Notes: generated by a model not told the origin, from the sequence alone. A stretch of DNA of 64,000 nucleotides from Kamptonema formosum PCC 6407 (GCF_000332155.1 NZ_KB235908.1:92932-156931); one strand, 5' to 3'. Shown: positions 16,223 to 25,913, counted from the stretch's first letter. Numbers and translations: made by a program.

Positions 16223-17137
16223 ATGTGGCTAAAATTTGGTGTTGCTCCCAGCGGCGAACTGGCGAGCATTGATGAAGTCGCGCGCGGAAAAACTAACCTC
16301 GCCTGCCTGTACTGCGGCGGCGAACTTACAGCAAAAAAGGGCGCGGTGAAAGAACATCATTTCGCTCACACTGGGGAAACTTGCAAGCCCGTTTCTCAGC
16401 GGATAAAAACTAAAGCTTTCCCCGCGCTGCCCCTCTACGACAATTTTAATGTCCAGCTCAAGGGTGATGAATTGGAACAATTGAAAGTGCTCTGGAAAGA
16501 GTATGGCATTGGTAACAGTCCCATTCCTAGAGATTTAATTAGCTTCCGATGGGAGTTAAAGGGATTATTACAATCAGAAGACGAGCAATTTTATCAGTTT
16601 ACAAACCTCGGTAAAATCCCCGTCGCGGCGCTGCCCCTGGCGTTGTTCAATCGAGTACAGGAACCATTACTATTGTCAGAGTTGATGAAGTTACAACAAT
16701 CAGCAGAAGTGGCCGAAGCTGCTGGACTTTCCTGTTTGAACGAGCGATTAGCTGATTTGCAGATTTATCGAGCACAGCTTCGTCGGATTTTGGTAAACTC
16801 GCTCTATTTCCTTGAGGTGAAAGCTGACGGCAGCGCCTTCTACAAAATCGGCGTTACCACTCGATTAATTGAAGAGAGAATCGCAGAAGTGCAGCGGGAT
16901 GTGAGGGCGCATTACTCGGATGTTGTTATCAACTTGCTGGGACTGTGGGAACACCGGGGGAATGTGGAGCTGTACTTCAAGCATCGGTACAAAGCTTTTA
17001 ACTTTCGCATTGGCACGCTGACTGAGTATTTTCAGTTCCCTGATGTCAAAGCCGTGCTGAATGATTTGTATGGGATGGAACCTAAAGTGCTTAGTGATGT
17101 TGAGGTGGATGTTCTCAGCTTGTGCAATCGCCTCTGA
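16223..17137 (+). CDS. CoiA-like zinc-ribbon protein with C-terminal T5orf172/GIY-YIG-type domain
   Basis: The N-terminal part has CLYCGGELTAKKG followed by HHFAHTGETC. This resembles the cysteine and histidine cluster of CoiA-type nuclease proteins, where the text CxxCG, then HFAH, is typical. The C-terminal third, SLYFLEVKADGSAFYKIGVT, then RLIEERIAEVQRD, fits the T5orf172/Mug113 branch of GIY-YIG nucleases (YxL with YKIGxT). AAGGAG lies close before the ATG. A nuclease acting on foreign or damaged DNA is inferred. A ~70-base remnant of a close paralogue sits at 13085, showing past duplication here. Confidence 0.65.
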   Translation: MWLKFGVAPSGELASIDEVARGKTNLACLYCGGELTAKKGAVKEHHFAHTGETCKPVSQRIKTKAFPALPLYDNFNVQLKGDELEQLKVLWKEYGIGNSPIPRDLISFRWELKGLLQSEDEQFYQFTNLGKIPVAALPLALFNRVQEPLLLSELMKLQQSAEVAEAAGLSCLNERLADLQIYRAQLRRILVNSLYFLEVKADGSAFYKIGVTTRLIEERIAEVQRDVRAHYSDVVINLLGLWEHRGNVELYFKHRYKAFNFRIGTLTEYFQFPDVKAVLNDLYGMEPKVLSDVEVDVLSLCNRL

Positions 17138-17200
17138 CAAAACCCCGCAGCAGTTACGCATTATCACAGAACTATAAGGGCTTGTGGCAGGTTCATCAAA

Positions 17201-17365
17201 CTAGATAAGGTTAGCAATCGCTACAAGATTTGGAGCTACTTTGCAAGTGTCTAAGCCTTCAAGATAGCGAATCAAGTTCCAGTCTACGTTATTAATAAGA
17301 CCTGTTCGGGTTTCTCGCAACTTGATAACTAATGTAGTTTTCTTGGGTGCTCCGCGACATAAAAA
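17201..17365 (-). pseudogene. Possible short gene remnant
   Basis: On the minus strand 55 codons are open between TAA and TAG and read like real protein: GAPKKTTLVIKLRETRTG, then LINNVDWNLIRYLEGL. No ATG or ribosome binding site is present. It could be the end of a decayed gene. I do not recognise the family. The rest of the gap 17138-17657 holds nothing I can name. Confidence 0.3.
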
Positions 17366-17657
17366 TTACTTTGGTTTGCACGCGGGGATATGGTTAAAGC
17401 TATACTCCGTAACAAGCTCCAGTTTTTTATCTATTAGAGGCTCCGCGATCGTCAGTATGAATGGAGTGAAGCGCTCTGCCTCAATACTATTGAGTTAAGG
17501 CTCAAATTTTCGCATCATCAGTCAGACTGTAACTCGTAAGTGAAGCGTATTGAAGTATGGAACAGCTTATCCGTAACTAAACAGCGTTAAACTGTAGTTT
17601 ACTTCAGAAGCCCAAAAATTAACACTTTCTCCGATCGCCCCCCATCAATAAGCATCT

Positions 17658-20600
17658 ATGCCTACTTTCTCCGCTAACCCCGACAACTTTGGCGAATTGC
17701 TGCAAATGGTTAAAGATGGACACGAGATCGCTTTGACAGCAGGGGAATATAAGGGGCCATTTACCATTGAACGAGCGATCGCGCTGCGGGGAGAAGGAGA
17801 AAACACCGTCATATTTGCCAGTGACGAACCTGCCTTAAAAATCGCAGTTCCGGGAGTGAAACTGGAAAATTTGAGCGTTCAGCGGACTGTCGGTGGGAAT
17901 ACGGGAGAAGTTGCGATCGCGGCCGCACCGAATACCGCGCCAGTCTTAGACAGAGTAAGATGTCTGGGAACCGCTCCCAACGTCCAGTGGCTAGGGGTAA
18001 GCTGGGACATCCCTACAGCAGTCCACTTCGGGGAAATCCAAACCAACCGATATTTGCAGCGAACCGAGCAACTGCAACTCGGTGGCGACTGCACAGTTTC
18101 CTGGTCTCAGCCTTGGTTACAAGTACAGCAACCTTGCCTGTCTTGCGGGTTGCAGAAACTAGATATTGCCCTCAATTCCCAAGATATTCCAGCCGGAACT
18201 AACCTATCTGGCTTTATTTTTTTGCAAGCATCTAGCCAAAACTTCTCGATAGAAATTTCTGCGATTGTTACAGCACCTCAAACCAGTCATCATCAATCGC
18301 CTCTCTCATCACAAATCGCAACAGCAACTCTCAATGAGGAAAATTGGGGATATCGGTTTTTAGGGAACCAGGCGATCGATTACCTAATTCGTGAAATAGA
18401 GGGTAAAAATGCTCTCTTAAAGTATCCAGAATTTAGCGATCGCCGCGATCGCGCCCAAGAGTTGCTATCTGACATTTTAGGAGACGAACCCAGACCTTTC
18501 TATGTCCGCCGCAAAGGGCCGGGAGAAGAAGCGGGCGAAGAAAAATGGGAACTCGCGATCGCCACAGATATCGAAGCAGCAAAATTACCAGAAATCCTTG
18601 AAAAACGGCAAAAAACATTAAGTTTGGTGGCTCTTGTCACCGAAGGCAGATCCGATGGCTTGCGCTTACTTTCTGCTCGTTTAGTTTCCCCAGAACGGGG
18701 ACGTAGTGATGGTTTTTCCGTTCTCTTCTTCCTAAGTCTGCACCTCAATCACCAGTCTCGAATGGGAGTGCCAATTTCAGCTTTAAATCGCATGAAAACT
18801 GTTCCCTTTTGTGGGGATTGTGTGCCGACAGAAGAACAGTTAAAAGGTTGGAAAGCCTTTTTAAAGATTGAAGAGCGAATTGCTAAGACGCGAGAATTTT
18901 TCGTGCCTTTTTATGGTCATAACTACGGCTCTGCTACCCGCAAAATTACTTTTGAGATTACTGTATCTGAGGCAAAACTTGACAAATCATCAGGAATTTC
19001 TCTCAAACAGGATGACTTCTGGACAAGAGCAGCTAAGGCGAGAAATGAGGATATAAAACTTGTAGTGCGAGTTGAAGAAAGCCGTGAGGAAGATGATAGC
19101 ACATCTGGTAAAGAATCTGTAAAGCAGCCTGCAAAGTGGAATGCAATTTTATTAGGATCGATTGAAGAGATTGACAGAGAAAAGGGATTTGTCCGCGTGA
19201 GACTCGATTCTGAGTTAGTAGAAAAAATAGGAGAAGGACACTATCAGTTGCCGAAAATAGGCTTTTTGTCTTTCGAGGCTGCGGGAGATTTAACTCAAAT
19301 TAAGCGACAGAAAAAAGCTTTAGACGATCTGCAAATGGGAATTGCTCAGAATCCCTATGTAGGAGAATTTTTCTTTGATGCTTCTCAGGCAAGACCCTTA
19401 CAAACAACTGTTAAACTGAAGCCAGAGGATTTGCTGCTATCTGGGGCAAATGAGGATCAAGTTGCAGCAGTAGAAGCTGTCTTATCTGCACCCGATTTAG
19501 TGCTAATTCAAGGGCCACCAGGAACGGGGAAAACGACTGTAATCGCTGAAATTTCCTATCAAGTTGCGCTACGGGGTGGGAGGACTTTAATTGCTTCTCA
19601 AGCAAATTTAGCTGTTGATAATGCGTTGAGTCGCTTAATTCATAGTCCCGTTATCCGCGCTTTGCGAAAGGGCCGTGCGGAACGAGTTGAAGAGGAAGGT
19701 TTGCCATTTTTGGAAGATAAAGTAATTGGCAATTGGCTGAGAAATACGGCTGATGACTGCGAGAAGCGATTGGTAAAACAGCGGGAAAATATAGATTTTT
19801 TTAGGGAATTGTTAGTAGGATCGGAGCGGTTTTATGCGTATTTGCGAGACGAGGAAAATTTACAAGAAAGTCAAGAGGAGTTGCGATGGTATAAGGTAGA
19901 GTTAGAGGAAACCTGTAAAGCGCAAGAAAGTGTCTATGAAGAAGCGGAAGCTAAACAGCGCGAAGTTGTTGAATATTTCCTTCCTAGTTTGGAATCGCTA
20001 ATGTCTAAATCTTCAGTTGATTGGGAAGATGTAGCAGTAATTAATTTATTGACAGCAGCTATCAAACTCTGCGACAGTACCAAAGACCTTAGATTGGGGT
20101 ATATTTCTGAAGGAAACTTCAAGGTAAATGTTGAAAAAGCAGCTAGAATGGCTGCCGAGCTAGGTCTTCAACCTCCTCACGATTTACGGCTGAATCCTTT
20201 TAGTTTAGCGGCTTGGTTAAAGGAGCAAGGTCTTCCACAAATTCAGATGTCATTGTCTCATTGTATAAATGCGATATCATCCATCAGAGAAGCGGCAGAA
20301 GCTGCACGAACACTCCGTGAGAAGTCCGCCGCCGTTCAAAGTTTGGAAACAAACTATCAGCGATTTATTACTCTTACCGCCCAGAAAAATTTACAGGAAA
20401 CCATCAAAAGTTGTGAAAACAAAAAATTAAGAATTGTTGCAGTCAGAAGTGAAATAAACCAGTGGAAATCAACCGCTTATCAGAGGATTTATGTAGCAAT
20501 GAAGCAATGTGTAGAAACTAATCGAGCCTTTACAGATGAGCTGATTCAACTACCGCTGGATGTGGTGTCATTTGTAAAAGCTAATCCCGCCCCTTGGGGA

Positions 20601-22844
20601 GCTCATCTCGACAAGTGTAAGTTAAAAATTGCTATTTTAATTACTAGAAAAAGTGAAGCCAATAAAATTGCTCTTGTTGAGCGGCAACTGAACGGGGTAG
20701 CCAAGGAAGTTATCAGTAGTATTGCTACTACTACGCGAAACTGGCTGAGCCAACAACAGGAATTAGAGCAAAACCAGAAAACCTCTGTTTTGAAATCCCT
20801 AAAAAACTGGGAATCCACAGCTTATGAGAGCGTATATGAGGAGTTAAAAAAATGTGTAGAAGAGAGGCGAAGATTTACAGATAACATGATTAAATTGCCA
20901 CCTGATTTGCTGGCAAGTGTTCCTGTAAAACCTCAGCCTTGGCGTTCTAACCTCGATAGGTGTCGCTCGAAAATTGCTAATTTAATTGCCAAACAAAGTG
21001 AAGTGCAAATCCCCAACTTTGATGCGGAATTAACTCCCATTGCAGCCGAAGCGATTGATGGTATTGCTGCCAGTATATCTCAATGGCTAGAGCAGAAGCA
21101 ACCGGAAGCAGAAAAACAACTCCAGCAGCTAAAACAACAGCTTAAAGAACAGCAGCAAGCGATAACCAGGCAACAGCAGCAACAGCAGGCAATAGCAAAT
21201 GCTAAAAAGGAATTAGAGGTTCTTCAGCGTGAAGCTGAAGCCAAGTCACAAAGAGCGATGCAAGCCTTAGCAGAATTGAGCAAGGAGTCAGGTATTCCCG
21301 CAAACTTACGCAGTTTCGCTATGCGGTATCAATCTTTTCCTTCTCTTTCACAAGCGATCGCTAACATACCTGTATCAGAATTTCCCCAACGAGCGAAGTG
21401 GTGGGAAAATCAGATAAATCAGTTTGAAAAATTAATCTCCTCACTCGATCCATTATTGGAACTGCGAGTAATAAAAAATGCTCTTACAACCATTCAAGGA
21501 ATCTTACAAAAGGGGGTTGATAAAGCCTTAAATCAACTTCGAGAATGTCAAAATCAGCTTCAGCAAATGGAAGTTGAACTGCAACAACTCCAACAACAAC
21601 TGCAACTATCACCCACTTTAATTTCTGAACGAAAATGGTGGGAGTCAGCATGGCAAACTATCCCCGATCGCCTTAAACCGCCAATCCCCGCCAACGGCTT
21701 ATTCGATCTCAACTTCTTACGCACAGTAAAAGCACAATTCGATGCTTGGCATCAACAACTCACTCAAGAAGAATACCATCTCAAACGCTATCAAAACCTG
21801 ATTCAAGATTGGATAGCCAAACTTCGTAACCCTTCCGAACAAGATCAGAGCGAATTGAGGCGAATTTATATCGACAATGCTAACGTCATCGGCATTACTT
21901 GTAGCCAAGTAGCTGGCTACGGTTTCAAAGAATTCAGCAATTTTGATGTAGTCATCATTGACGAAGTGAGCAAATGTACGCCTCCAGAAATTCTGATTCC
22001 TGCACTCAAAGGCAAAAAATTAGTATTGATTGGTGACTATCGCCAATTACCGCCAATGCTACATGAAAAGAGCTTAGAAGAAATCGCGACAGAAATGGGA
22101 AGCGAACCGGATGATATCAACTTTCTGGAAGAATCTTTATTTAAGAAACAATTTGAAACTGCACCAGAAAGCATCAAGCGACGGCTGACTATTCAGTATC
22201 GGATGCACCCCCACATTATGGGAGCGATTAATCAATTTTACGACCATAGCCTGCGTTGTGGAATTATTGAGCCTGAGAAGGTGCGATCGCACAATTTAGC
22301 AGGCGACATCATCCGAGCAGAACAACACCTAATCTGGGTAAAAATGCCTCAAGAACAGAGTTTTGAAGAGCAGTTAGAGGGAACTTCTAGGTATAATCTT
22401 AAGGAAGTCGATGCGATTGACATTCTGTGTGAGCAAATGGAGGATGTTTGGAGTCTGAAAGTTGCGGAAGGACAACCGAAAAAAGAAATCGGTATCATTA
22501 CCTTTTATGGTGCTCAATTGAGGCGAATTGAGGAAATGCTTAGCAATCGCAAATTCCCCTCACTTTCCATTAGAACGGGTACTGTTGACAGATTTCAGGG
22601 TATGGAACGGCCGATTATTATTGTCAGCATGGTCAGGAATAATTCTGAGGGAGATATTGGCTTTGCTAAAAAGCCAGAACGGGTAAACGTTGCCTTTTCC
22701 CGAGCTCAGGAATTGCTGGTAATTGTGGGATGTCATTCACTTTTTACAAAGCACAAAGGTAAAGTGGGAAGTATGTATTCAGAAGTAGCAAATATTGTAC
22801 GCCGAAATGGAGGTCTGATTGATGTTTCTAGTATCCTCTCCTAA
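17658..22844 (+). CDS. Giant SF1 helicase (UPF1/DNA2-like, COG1112 type), Mokosh-like
   Basis: A 1,728-residue superfamily 1 helicase. The first ~110 residues (ERAIALRGEGENTVIFAS, then VPGVKLENLSVQ) resemble a pectin-lyase-like beta-helix. Walker A is QGPPGTGKTTVIAE at about residue 617. Between it and Walker B (VVIIDEVSKCTPPE, about 1432) lies a long coiled-coil insertion of roughly 700 residues. Then come GDYRQLPPM, QYRMHPHIM, VDRFQGMERPIIIV and VNVAFSRAQELLVIVG, the standard SF1 motifs III to VI. It overlaps the downstream PLD gene, so the two proteins are made together. Helicase plus PLD nuclease is the layout of the Mokosh anti-phage system; I infer a related defence role. I do not see the kinase domain reported for some MkoA proteins. 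Confidence 0.8.
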   Translation: MPTFSANPDNFGELLQMVKDGHEIALTAGEYKGPFTIERAIALRGEGENTVIFASDEPALKIAVPGVKLENLSVQRTVGGNTGEVAIAAAPNTAPVLDRVRCLGTAPNVQWLGVSWDIPTAVHFGEIQTNRYLQRTEQLQLGGDCTVSWSQPWLQVQQPCLSCGLQKLDIALNSQDIPAGTNLSGFIFLQASSQNFSIEISAIVTAPQTSHHQSPLSSQIATATLNEENWGYRFLGNQAIDYLIREIEGKNALLKYPEFSDRRDRAQELLSDILGDEPRPFYVRRKGPGEEAGEEKWELAIATDIEAAKLPEILEKRQKTLSLVALVTEGRSDGLRLLSARLVSPERGRSDGFSVLFFLSLHLNHQSRMGVPISALNRMKTVPFCGDCVPTEEQLKGWKAFLKIEERIAKTREFFVPFYGHNYGSATRKITFEITVSEAKLDKSSGISLKQDDFWTRAAKARNEDIKLVVRVEESREEDDSTSGKESVKQPAKWNAILLGSIEEIDREKGFVRVRLDSELVEKIGEGHYQLPKIGFLSFEAAGDLTQIKRQKKALDDLQMGIAQNPYVGEFFFDASQARPLQTTVKLKPEDLLLSGANEDQVAAVEAVLSAPDLVLIQGPPGTGKTTVIAEISYQVALRGGRTLIASQANLAVDNALSRLIHSPVIRALRKGRAERVEEEGLPFLEDKVIGNWLRNTADDCEKRLVKQRENIDFFRELLVGSERFYAYLRDEENLQESQEELRWYKVELEETCKAQESVYEEAEAKQREVVEYFLPSLESLMSKSSVDWEDVAVINLLTAAIKLCDSTKDLRLGYISEGNFKVNVEKAARMAAELGLQPPHDLRLNPFSLAAWLKEQGLPQIQMSLSHCINAISSIREAAEAARTLREKSAAVQSLETNYQRFITLTAQKNLQETIKSCENKKLRIVAVRSEINQWKSTAYQRIYVAMKQCVETNRAFTDELIQLPLDVVSFVKANPAPWGAHLDKCKLKIAILITRKSEANKIALVERQLNGVAKEVISSIATTTRNWLSQQQELEQNQKTSVLKSLKNWESTAYESVYEELKKCVEERRRFTDNMIKLPPDLLASVPVKPQPWRSNLDRCRSKIANLIAKQSEVQIPNFDAELTPIAAEAIDGIAASISQWLEQKQPEAEKQLQQLKQQLKEQQQAITRQQQQQQAIANAKKELEVLQREAEAKSQRAMQALAELSKESGIPANLRSFAMRYQSFPSLSQAIANIPVSEFPQRAKWWENQINQFEKLISSLDPLLELRVIKNALTTIQGILQKGVDKALNQLRECQNQLQQMEVELQQLQQQLQLSPTLISERKWWESAWQTIPDRLKPPIPANGLFDLNFLRTVKAQFDAWHQQLTQEEYHLKRYQNLIQDWIAKLRNPSEQDQSELRRIYIDNANVIGITCSQVAGYGFKEFSNFDVVIIDEVSKCTPPEILIPALKGKKLVLIGDYRQLPPMLHEKSLEEIATEMGSEPDDINFLEESLFKKQFETAPESIKRRLTIQYRMHPHIMGAINQFYDHSLRCGIIEPEKVRSHNLAGDIIRAEQHLIWVKMPQEQSFEEQLEGTSRYNLKEVDAIDILCEQMEDVWSLKVAEGQPKKEIGIITFYGAQLRRIEEMLSNRKFPSLSIRTGTVDRFQGMERPIIIVSMVRNNSEGDIGFAKKPERVNVAFSRAQELLVIVGCHSLFTKHKGKVGSMYSEVANIVRRNGGLIDVSSILS

Positions 22845-24759
22845 ACCAATTGATCCCCAATTACAGGAATTAGTCCAACAAATAGAAAAGCAAAGTCCGG
22901 CTGGCATATCAGTGCTGGCTGGTCGCCAATTCCGCTACTGTTTAAAGCAAATATCAGTAGAAGTTACTATTAGCGAACCCCGCAAATTTAACATCCTTGA
23001 AGAGTTTATCCTCCGTGCTGGCATAGAGAGTGAATGGACACCCACCGAAAATGAATTAGCAGTAGCTTTAGGTCTCGATCCTGTATTCGTGGAAAATACT
23101 GCTAATACTCTGCGAAGTTTAGAAACTTTAGCCTGGACACCGGATGCCAAAATTATTCTAACTCCTCAAGGTAGGCAATTTTACGAGGAAGGTTCTGTAC
23201 CACAACCGCCACAAAAAAAGCAGATTTATGCGATTGCTGACCCCTTGCAGGAAAATCTATTTTTTCTATCTTCCCCTTTAGAAGGAGTACAAATTGATCT
23301 GCCAATTCTTGAAGATTTTATCGCAATAGAAAATCATTATCAAGATTTTAATGAGTTATATATTGAAGAACTTCAGCGCATTATTCAAGCTTCTAGTTTA
23401 GGATTGCACGTTCCTGAAGATGGCAAAATTATTACTGCTGCTTCTTTCACCTCTGAGAGTCAAGCTATCTGGCAATCTGTTTCAATTTTTGTGATTTTTG
23501 ATGCACTGGAAGATGCAGTTAAGTTGCAAGTAAGACGAGGAAAAGAAATTTTACACTATGCCTCAGATTTACTCGATATTTTGCAAACTGAAGGCAAAGT
23601 TTCTTTACAAACTTTGTTGTATCTGAGTGATGAAACAATTGCTGCGGAGCGTGAGCAGCTCCTCAATCAACGAAATAAAGAAGTTGAAGACAGAATTAAG
23701 AAGATTGAACAGCAGGCGATTGAAACTGTTAAAGAATTGAGGGAAACTGGGGAGCAAGTTTCGCCGAAGGGAAGCGAGGAAAAAGACCAGGTGGTTTTGC
23801 TACGAGATAGTCAAATTCGGCAGTCTTTCTTAGAAACTTTGAGAGGAGGGAAGCATCAAATCTTAATTTATTCTCCTTGGGTGAGCAAGGAAGTGGTAGA
23901 TAATGAGTTTATTCAATTACTTCAAAACTTAGCTAATAGAGGAGTGTGGATTTTAATTGGTCACGGTATTTCCCGGCGACAACAGGATGAAACTCGACCA
24001 ATTCCGCCACAAGTTGAGCAAAAGCTGAGAGAAATTAAAACGCGGGAAGGTTTATCCGCAGTGCAGGTATTTTGGCTGGGAAATTCCCATGCGAAGGAAG
24101 TTGTAGTAGATCGGAACATTCATTTATGCGGTTCCCACAATTGGCTATCTTATCGAGGCGATAAGTTACCGCGTGGTGAGACGGTTTATCAGGTTACAGC
24201 TACTGATAAAGTTGAGGCAGCTTATGAATTTCTGGCGGTTCGGTTTAAGGATTATGCTAGAGAATTATGGGAGTCAGCGGTGAAAAATCGCGATACTAAT
24301 TTAGCTGAAACATCGCTTTGCACTTGGGGAGCGTTGGGAATGGAGGAAATGGCATTAAGCGAATTGCAACTTGCTAATTGGTTAGAACTTTATCCAGTGT
24401 GGCTAAATGTGGTTCGTCAGGGGTTAAGATCGAAAAAGATATCGCCGGATTCAGCTTATTTGGCAACAGCGGTTTCAATGGTGAGTCAATTTTCAGTGGA
24501 TGACTCTAATATTGAGTTATTGCGGTCGAATTTGCGTCAATTGATAGGTGCGATCGCAACGTTAAATCGCCACCAAGCTTTGAAGCTATTAAATGAACAT
24601 TGGTCACAATTCCGTCGCCTGAACATTGCAGACTCGGCGTTAGTAAAGCCTGATGATTTTCTCTCCAAATATGCTGTTAAAGAACCGGATCGCCCTCAAA
24701 AAACATCAGGTAAACCTAGAAATAGCCCCGCTGTCGCCAACCGCAAAGTAGCAAATTAA
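22822..24759 (+). CDS. Phospholipase-D-like nuclease partner of the helicase
   Basis: The ATG at 22822 lies inside the last codons of the helicase gene (23-base overlap), which indicates translational coupling. The N-terminal ~110 residues contain a winged-helix-like stretch (TENELAVALGLDPVFVENTA). A coiled coil follows around residues 270-310. The PLD part is residues about 335-480: QILIYSPWVSKEVVDNEF, then GNSHAKEVVVD, then LCGSHNWLSYRG. The HxKxxxxD and GSxN elements are the PLD active-site motif. Only one HKD copy is visible, so an active dimer is likely. Nuclease activity on nucleic acid unwound by the helicase is inferred from the pairing. Confidence 0.75.
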   Translation: MFLVSSPKPIDPQLQELVQQIEKQSPAGISVLAGRQFRYCLKQISVEVTISEPRKFNILEEFILRAGIESEWTPTENELAVALGLDPVFVENTANTLRSLETLAWTPDAKIILTPQGRQFYEEGSVPQPPQKKQIYAIADPLQENLFFLSSPLEGVQIDLPILEDFIAIENHYQDFNELYIEELQRIIQASSLGLHVPEDGKIITAASFTSESQAIWQSVSIFVIFDALEDAVKLQVRRGKEILHYASDLLDILQTEGKVSLQTLLYLSDETIAAEREQLLNQRNKEVEDRIKKIEQQAIETVKELRETGEQVSPKGSEEKDQVVLLRDSQIRQSFLETLRGGKHQILIYSPWVSKEVVDNEFIQLLQNLANRGVWILIGHGISRRQQDETRPIPPQVEQKLREIKTREGLSAVQVFWLGNSHAKEVVVDRNIHLCGSHNWLSYRGDKLPRGETVYQVTATDKVEAAYEFLAVRFKDYARELWESAVKNRDTNLAETSLCTWGALGMEEMALSELQLANWLELYPVWLNVVRQGLRSKKISPDSAYLATAVSMVSQFSVDDSNIELLRSNLRQLIGAIATLNRHQALKLLNEHWSQFRRLNIADSALVKPDDFLSKYAVKEPDRPQKTSGKPRNSPAVANRKVAN

Positions 24760-24823
24760 CCCCTTATCCTATCAGGGGTGCAGCATAAGGGCTACAGTTT
24801 AATTGAGTTTAATTAATTTTAAT

Positions 24824-25402
24824 TTAGGCGATCGCCGCAATCTGGGCGGCGGCTTCAGACCCGACAACATCCTCCCTGCAATGGTTTGGGGGCGCTTGTC
24901 GCCCCCTGAAGATTATTGGTGCCAACTCATGAGAATGTTGTTTTATAAGTGACAACAATAATTCCACTTCGCTGCTAGTCATGCTAATTTTCCCAGGCAG
25001 CCTCCTGGCTAAAAGACGTTGAAGTTTGGCAGTGAGATTGGTTAGCGGAGTAACTTTTGATTGACTGTGGCTCGCGCCCTCTAACGGCGCAGAATCTTCG
25101 TTAACTAACTGGCGCTGCAACCGTTTGGCGATCGCTTCTAATTCCTGAATCTGGTTACGCCGCTCGATCGCCGCTAACCACCGCTTGTACTTTGGATTAG
25201 AAGGCTTACCCAAGTAGCACCGTTGTTTGACCTTCTTATCCTGTTCCTGCATCAGCTTGTAATAGTGATAAACCTTACCCCCTGGTCGATTGCGAGCACT
25301 AAACCGGGAAATCCACACGCGCTCCGGCGCTACTTCTCCTTCTGTTTGTAGGAGTTGGATCTGAGAGCGGATGTGCTGGATTCTTTGCTGGATGGGGTTC
25401 AT
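24824..25402 (-). CDS. Unknown basic protein under a repeated operator
   Basis: This is a 192-residue protein I cannot assign. It is rich in Arg, Lys and Gln. It starts with a helical stretch (QQRIQHIRSQIQLLQTEG), has a Tyr-rich RPGGKVYHYYKLMQEQD segment followed by RCYLGKPSNPKYKRW, and then a second helical region. The pattern suggests DNA binding, but that is only an impression. The upstream region has a near-consensus promoter containing an 11-base operator-like sequence, with an inverted copy near the start codon and another copy inside the gene, which suggests autoregulation. Confidence 0.6.
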   Translation of the reverse strand: MNPIQQRIQHIRSQIQLLQTEGEVAPERVWISRFSARNRPGGKVYHYYKLMQEQDKKVKQRCYLGKPSNPKYKRWLAAIERRNQIQELEAIAKRLQRQLVNEDSAPLEGASHSQSKVTPLTNLTAKLQRLLARRLPGKISMTSSEVELLLSLIKQHSHELAPIIFRGRQAPPNHCREDVVGSEAAAQIAAIA

Positions 25403-25407
25403 AGACT

Positions 25408-25461
25408 GGTTAGCGGAGACAAATTTATTTAGGTAATTTAACTATACTACCTCCGCTAACC
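25408..25461. promoter_or_regulatory. Inverted operator-like pair GGTTAGCGGAG
   Basis: GGTTAGCGGAG at 25408-25418 and its exact inverted copy CTCCGCTAACC at 25451-25461 bracket the -10 box and leader of the minus-strand gene. A third exact copy lies inside that gene at 25040-25050, and a one-mismatch copy (CGCCGCTAACC) at 25169-25179. The layout is like an autoregulatory operator or a plasmid iteron set. Confidence 0.65.
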
Positions 25462-25470
25462 AAATGTCAA
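25441..25470 (-). promoter_or_regulatory. Sigma-70-type promoter for the 25402 gene
   Basis: On the minus strand TTGACA (25465-25470) and TATAGT (25441-25446) are separated by 18 bases. This is the strongest promoter match I saw in the window. The spacer contains GGTTAGCGGAG, so a protein bound there would block RNA polymerase. Confidence 0.7.
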
Positions 25471-25513
25471 GAACCAGCTACAGGCTATTTAAACCTCCAC
25501 TAATTTTTTAAGC

Positions 25514-25537
25514 AAGGCCGCGATCGCGGCCTTTTTT
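25514..25537 (+). terminator. Palindromic terminator built on a HIP1 core
   Basis: AAGGCCGCGATCGCGGCCTT is a perfect 20-base palindrome at 25514-25533 with GCGATCGC at its centre, followed by four more T. As RNA it would form a short GC-rich hairpin plus U-tract. No plus-strand gene precedes it closely, so it may insulate the DUF3768 gene that starts 22 bases later. Confidence 0.55.
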
Positions 25538-25559
25538 GGGAATGAAGTTTTAATTAACT

Positions 25560-25913
25560 ATGGAAACTATAACAACAGCCGAAAAAATCGCCCGTCTCAA
25601 CGATCAATTGCGTCAAGGAGATACAAAAATTGGTGAAATTCGGATCACTCGAACTGTAAAAGCTCTTCCTCACGAACAGCAACAAAAGTTACTGCAATTG
25701 GTAAAAGATTTTAACAGTTTTGAGGCAGGCAACGATCCCTACGGAGAACGAGATTTCCTTACCATTAAACTTGGTGGCGAAACCTACTTTGCCAAAATTG
25801 ATTATTTTGACAAACAAGCTTGGCTGGAAAATAGAGAAGTGGGTTCAAATTTTCCCGAAGATCCCGATCAAACTTGGAGAATTGCTACTCTAATGAAATC
25901 GGACGAGTATTGA
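25560..25913 (+). CDS. DUF3768 protein
   Basis: The 117-residue protein matches the DUF3768 pattern. It has an N-terminal IARLNDQLRQGDTKIGEIRI, then LLQLVKDFNSFEAGNDPYGE, RDFLTIKLGGETYFAKIDYF and a final DPDQTWRIATLMKSDEY. The family is small, common on plasmids and mobile DNA of alphaproteobacteria and cyanobacteria, and has no established activity. The gene is alone, 22 bases behind a strong terminator-like palindrome. Confidence 0.75.
   Translation: METITTAEKIARLNDQLRQGDTKIGEIRITRTVKALPHEQQQKLLQLVKDFNSFEAGNDPYGERDFLTIKLGGETYFAKIDYFDKQAWLENREVGSNFPEDPDQTWRIATLMKSDEY

Noticed and set aside
22822..24759. PLD protein as the missing drmC of the DISARM locus
   Set aside because: It overlaps the giant helicase gene, lies 4 kb before drmD with unrelated genes between, and is larger with a winged-helix-like start. 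I favour the helicase-PLD pairing.
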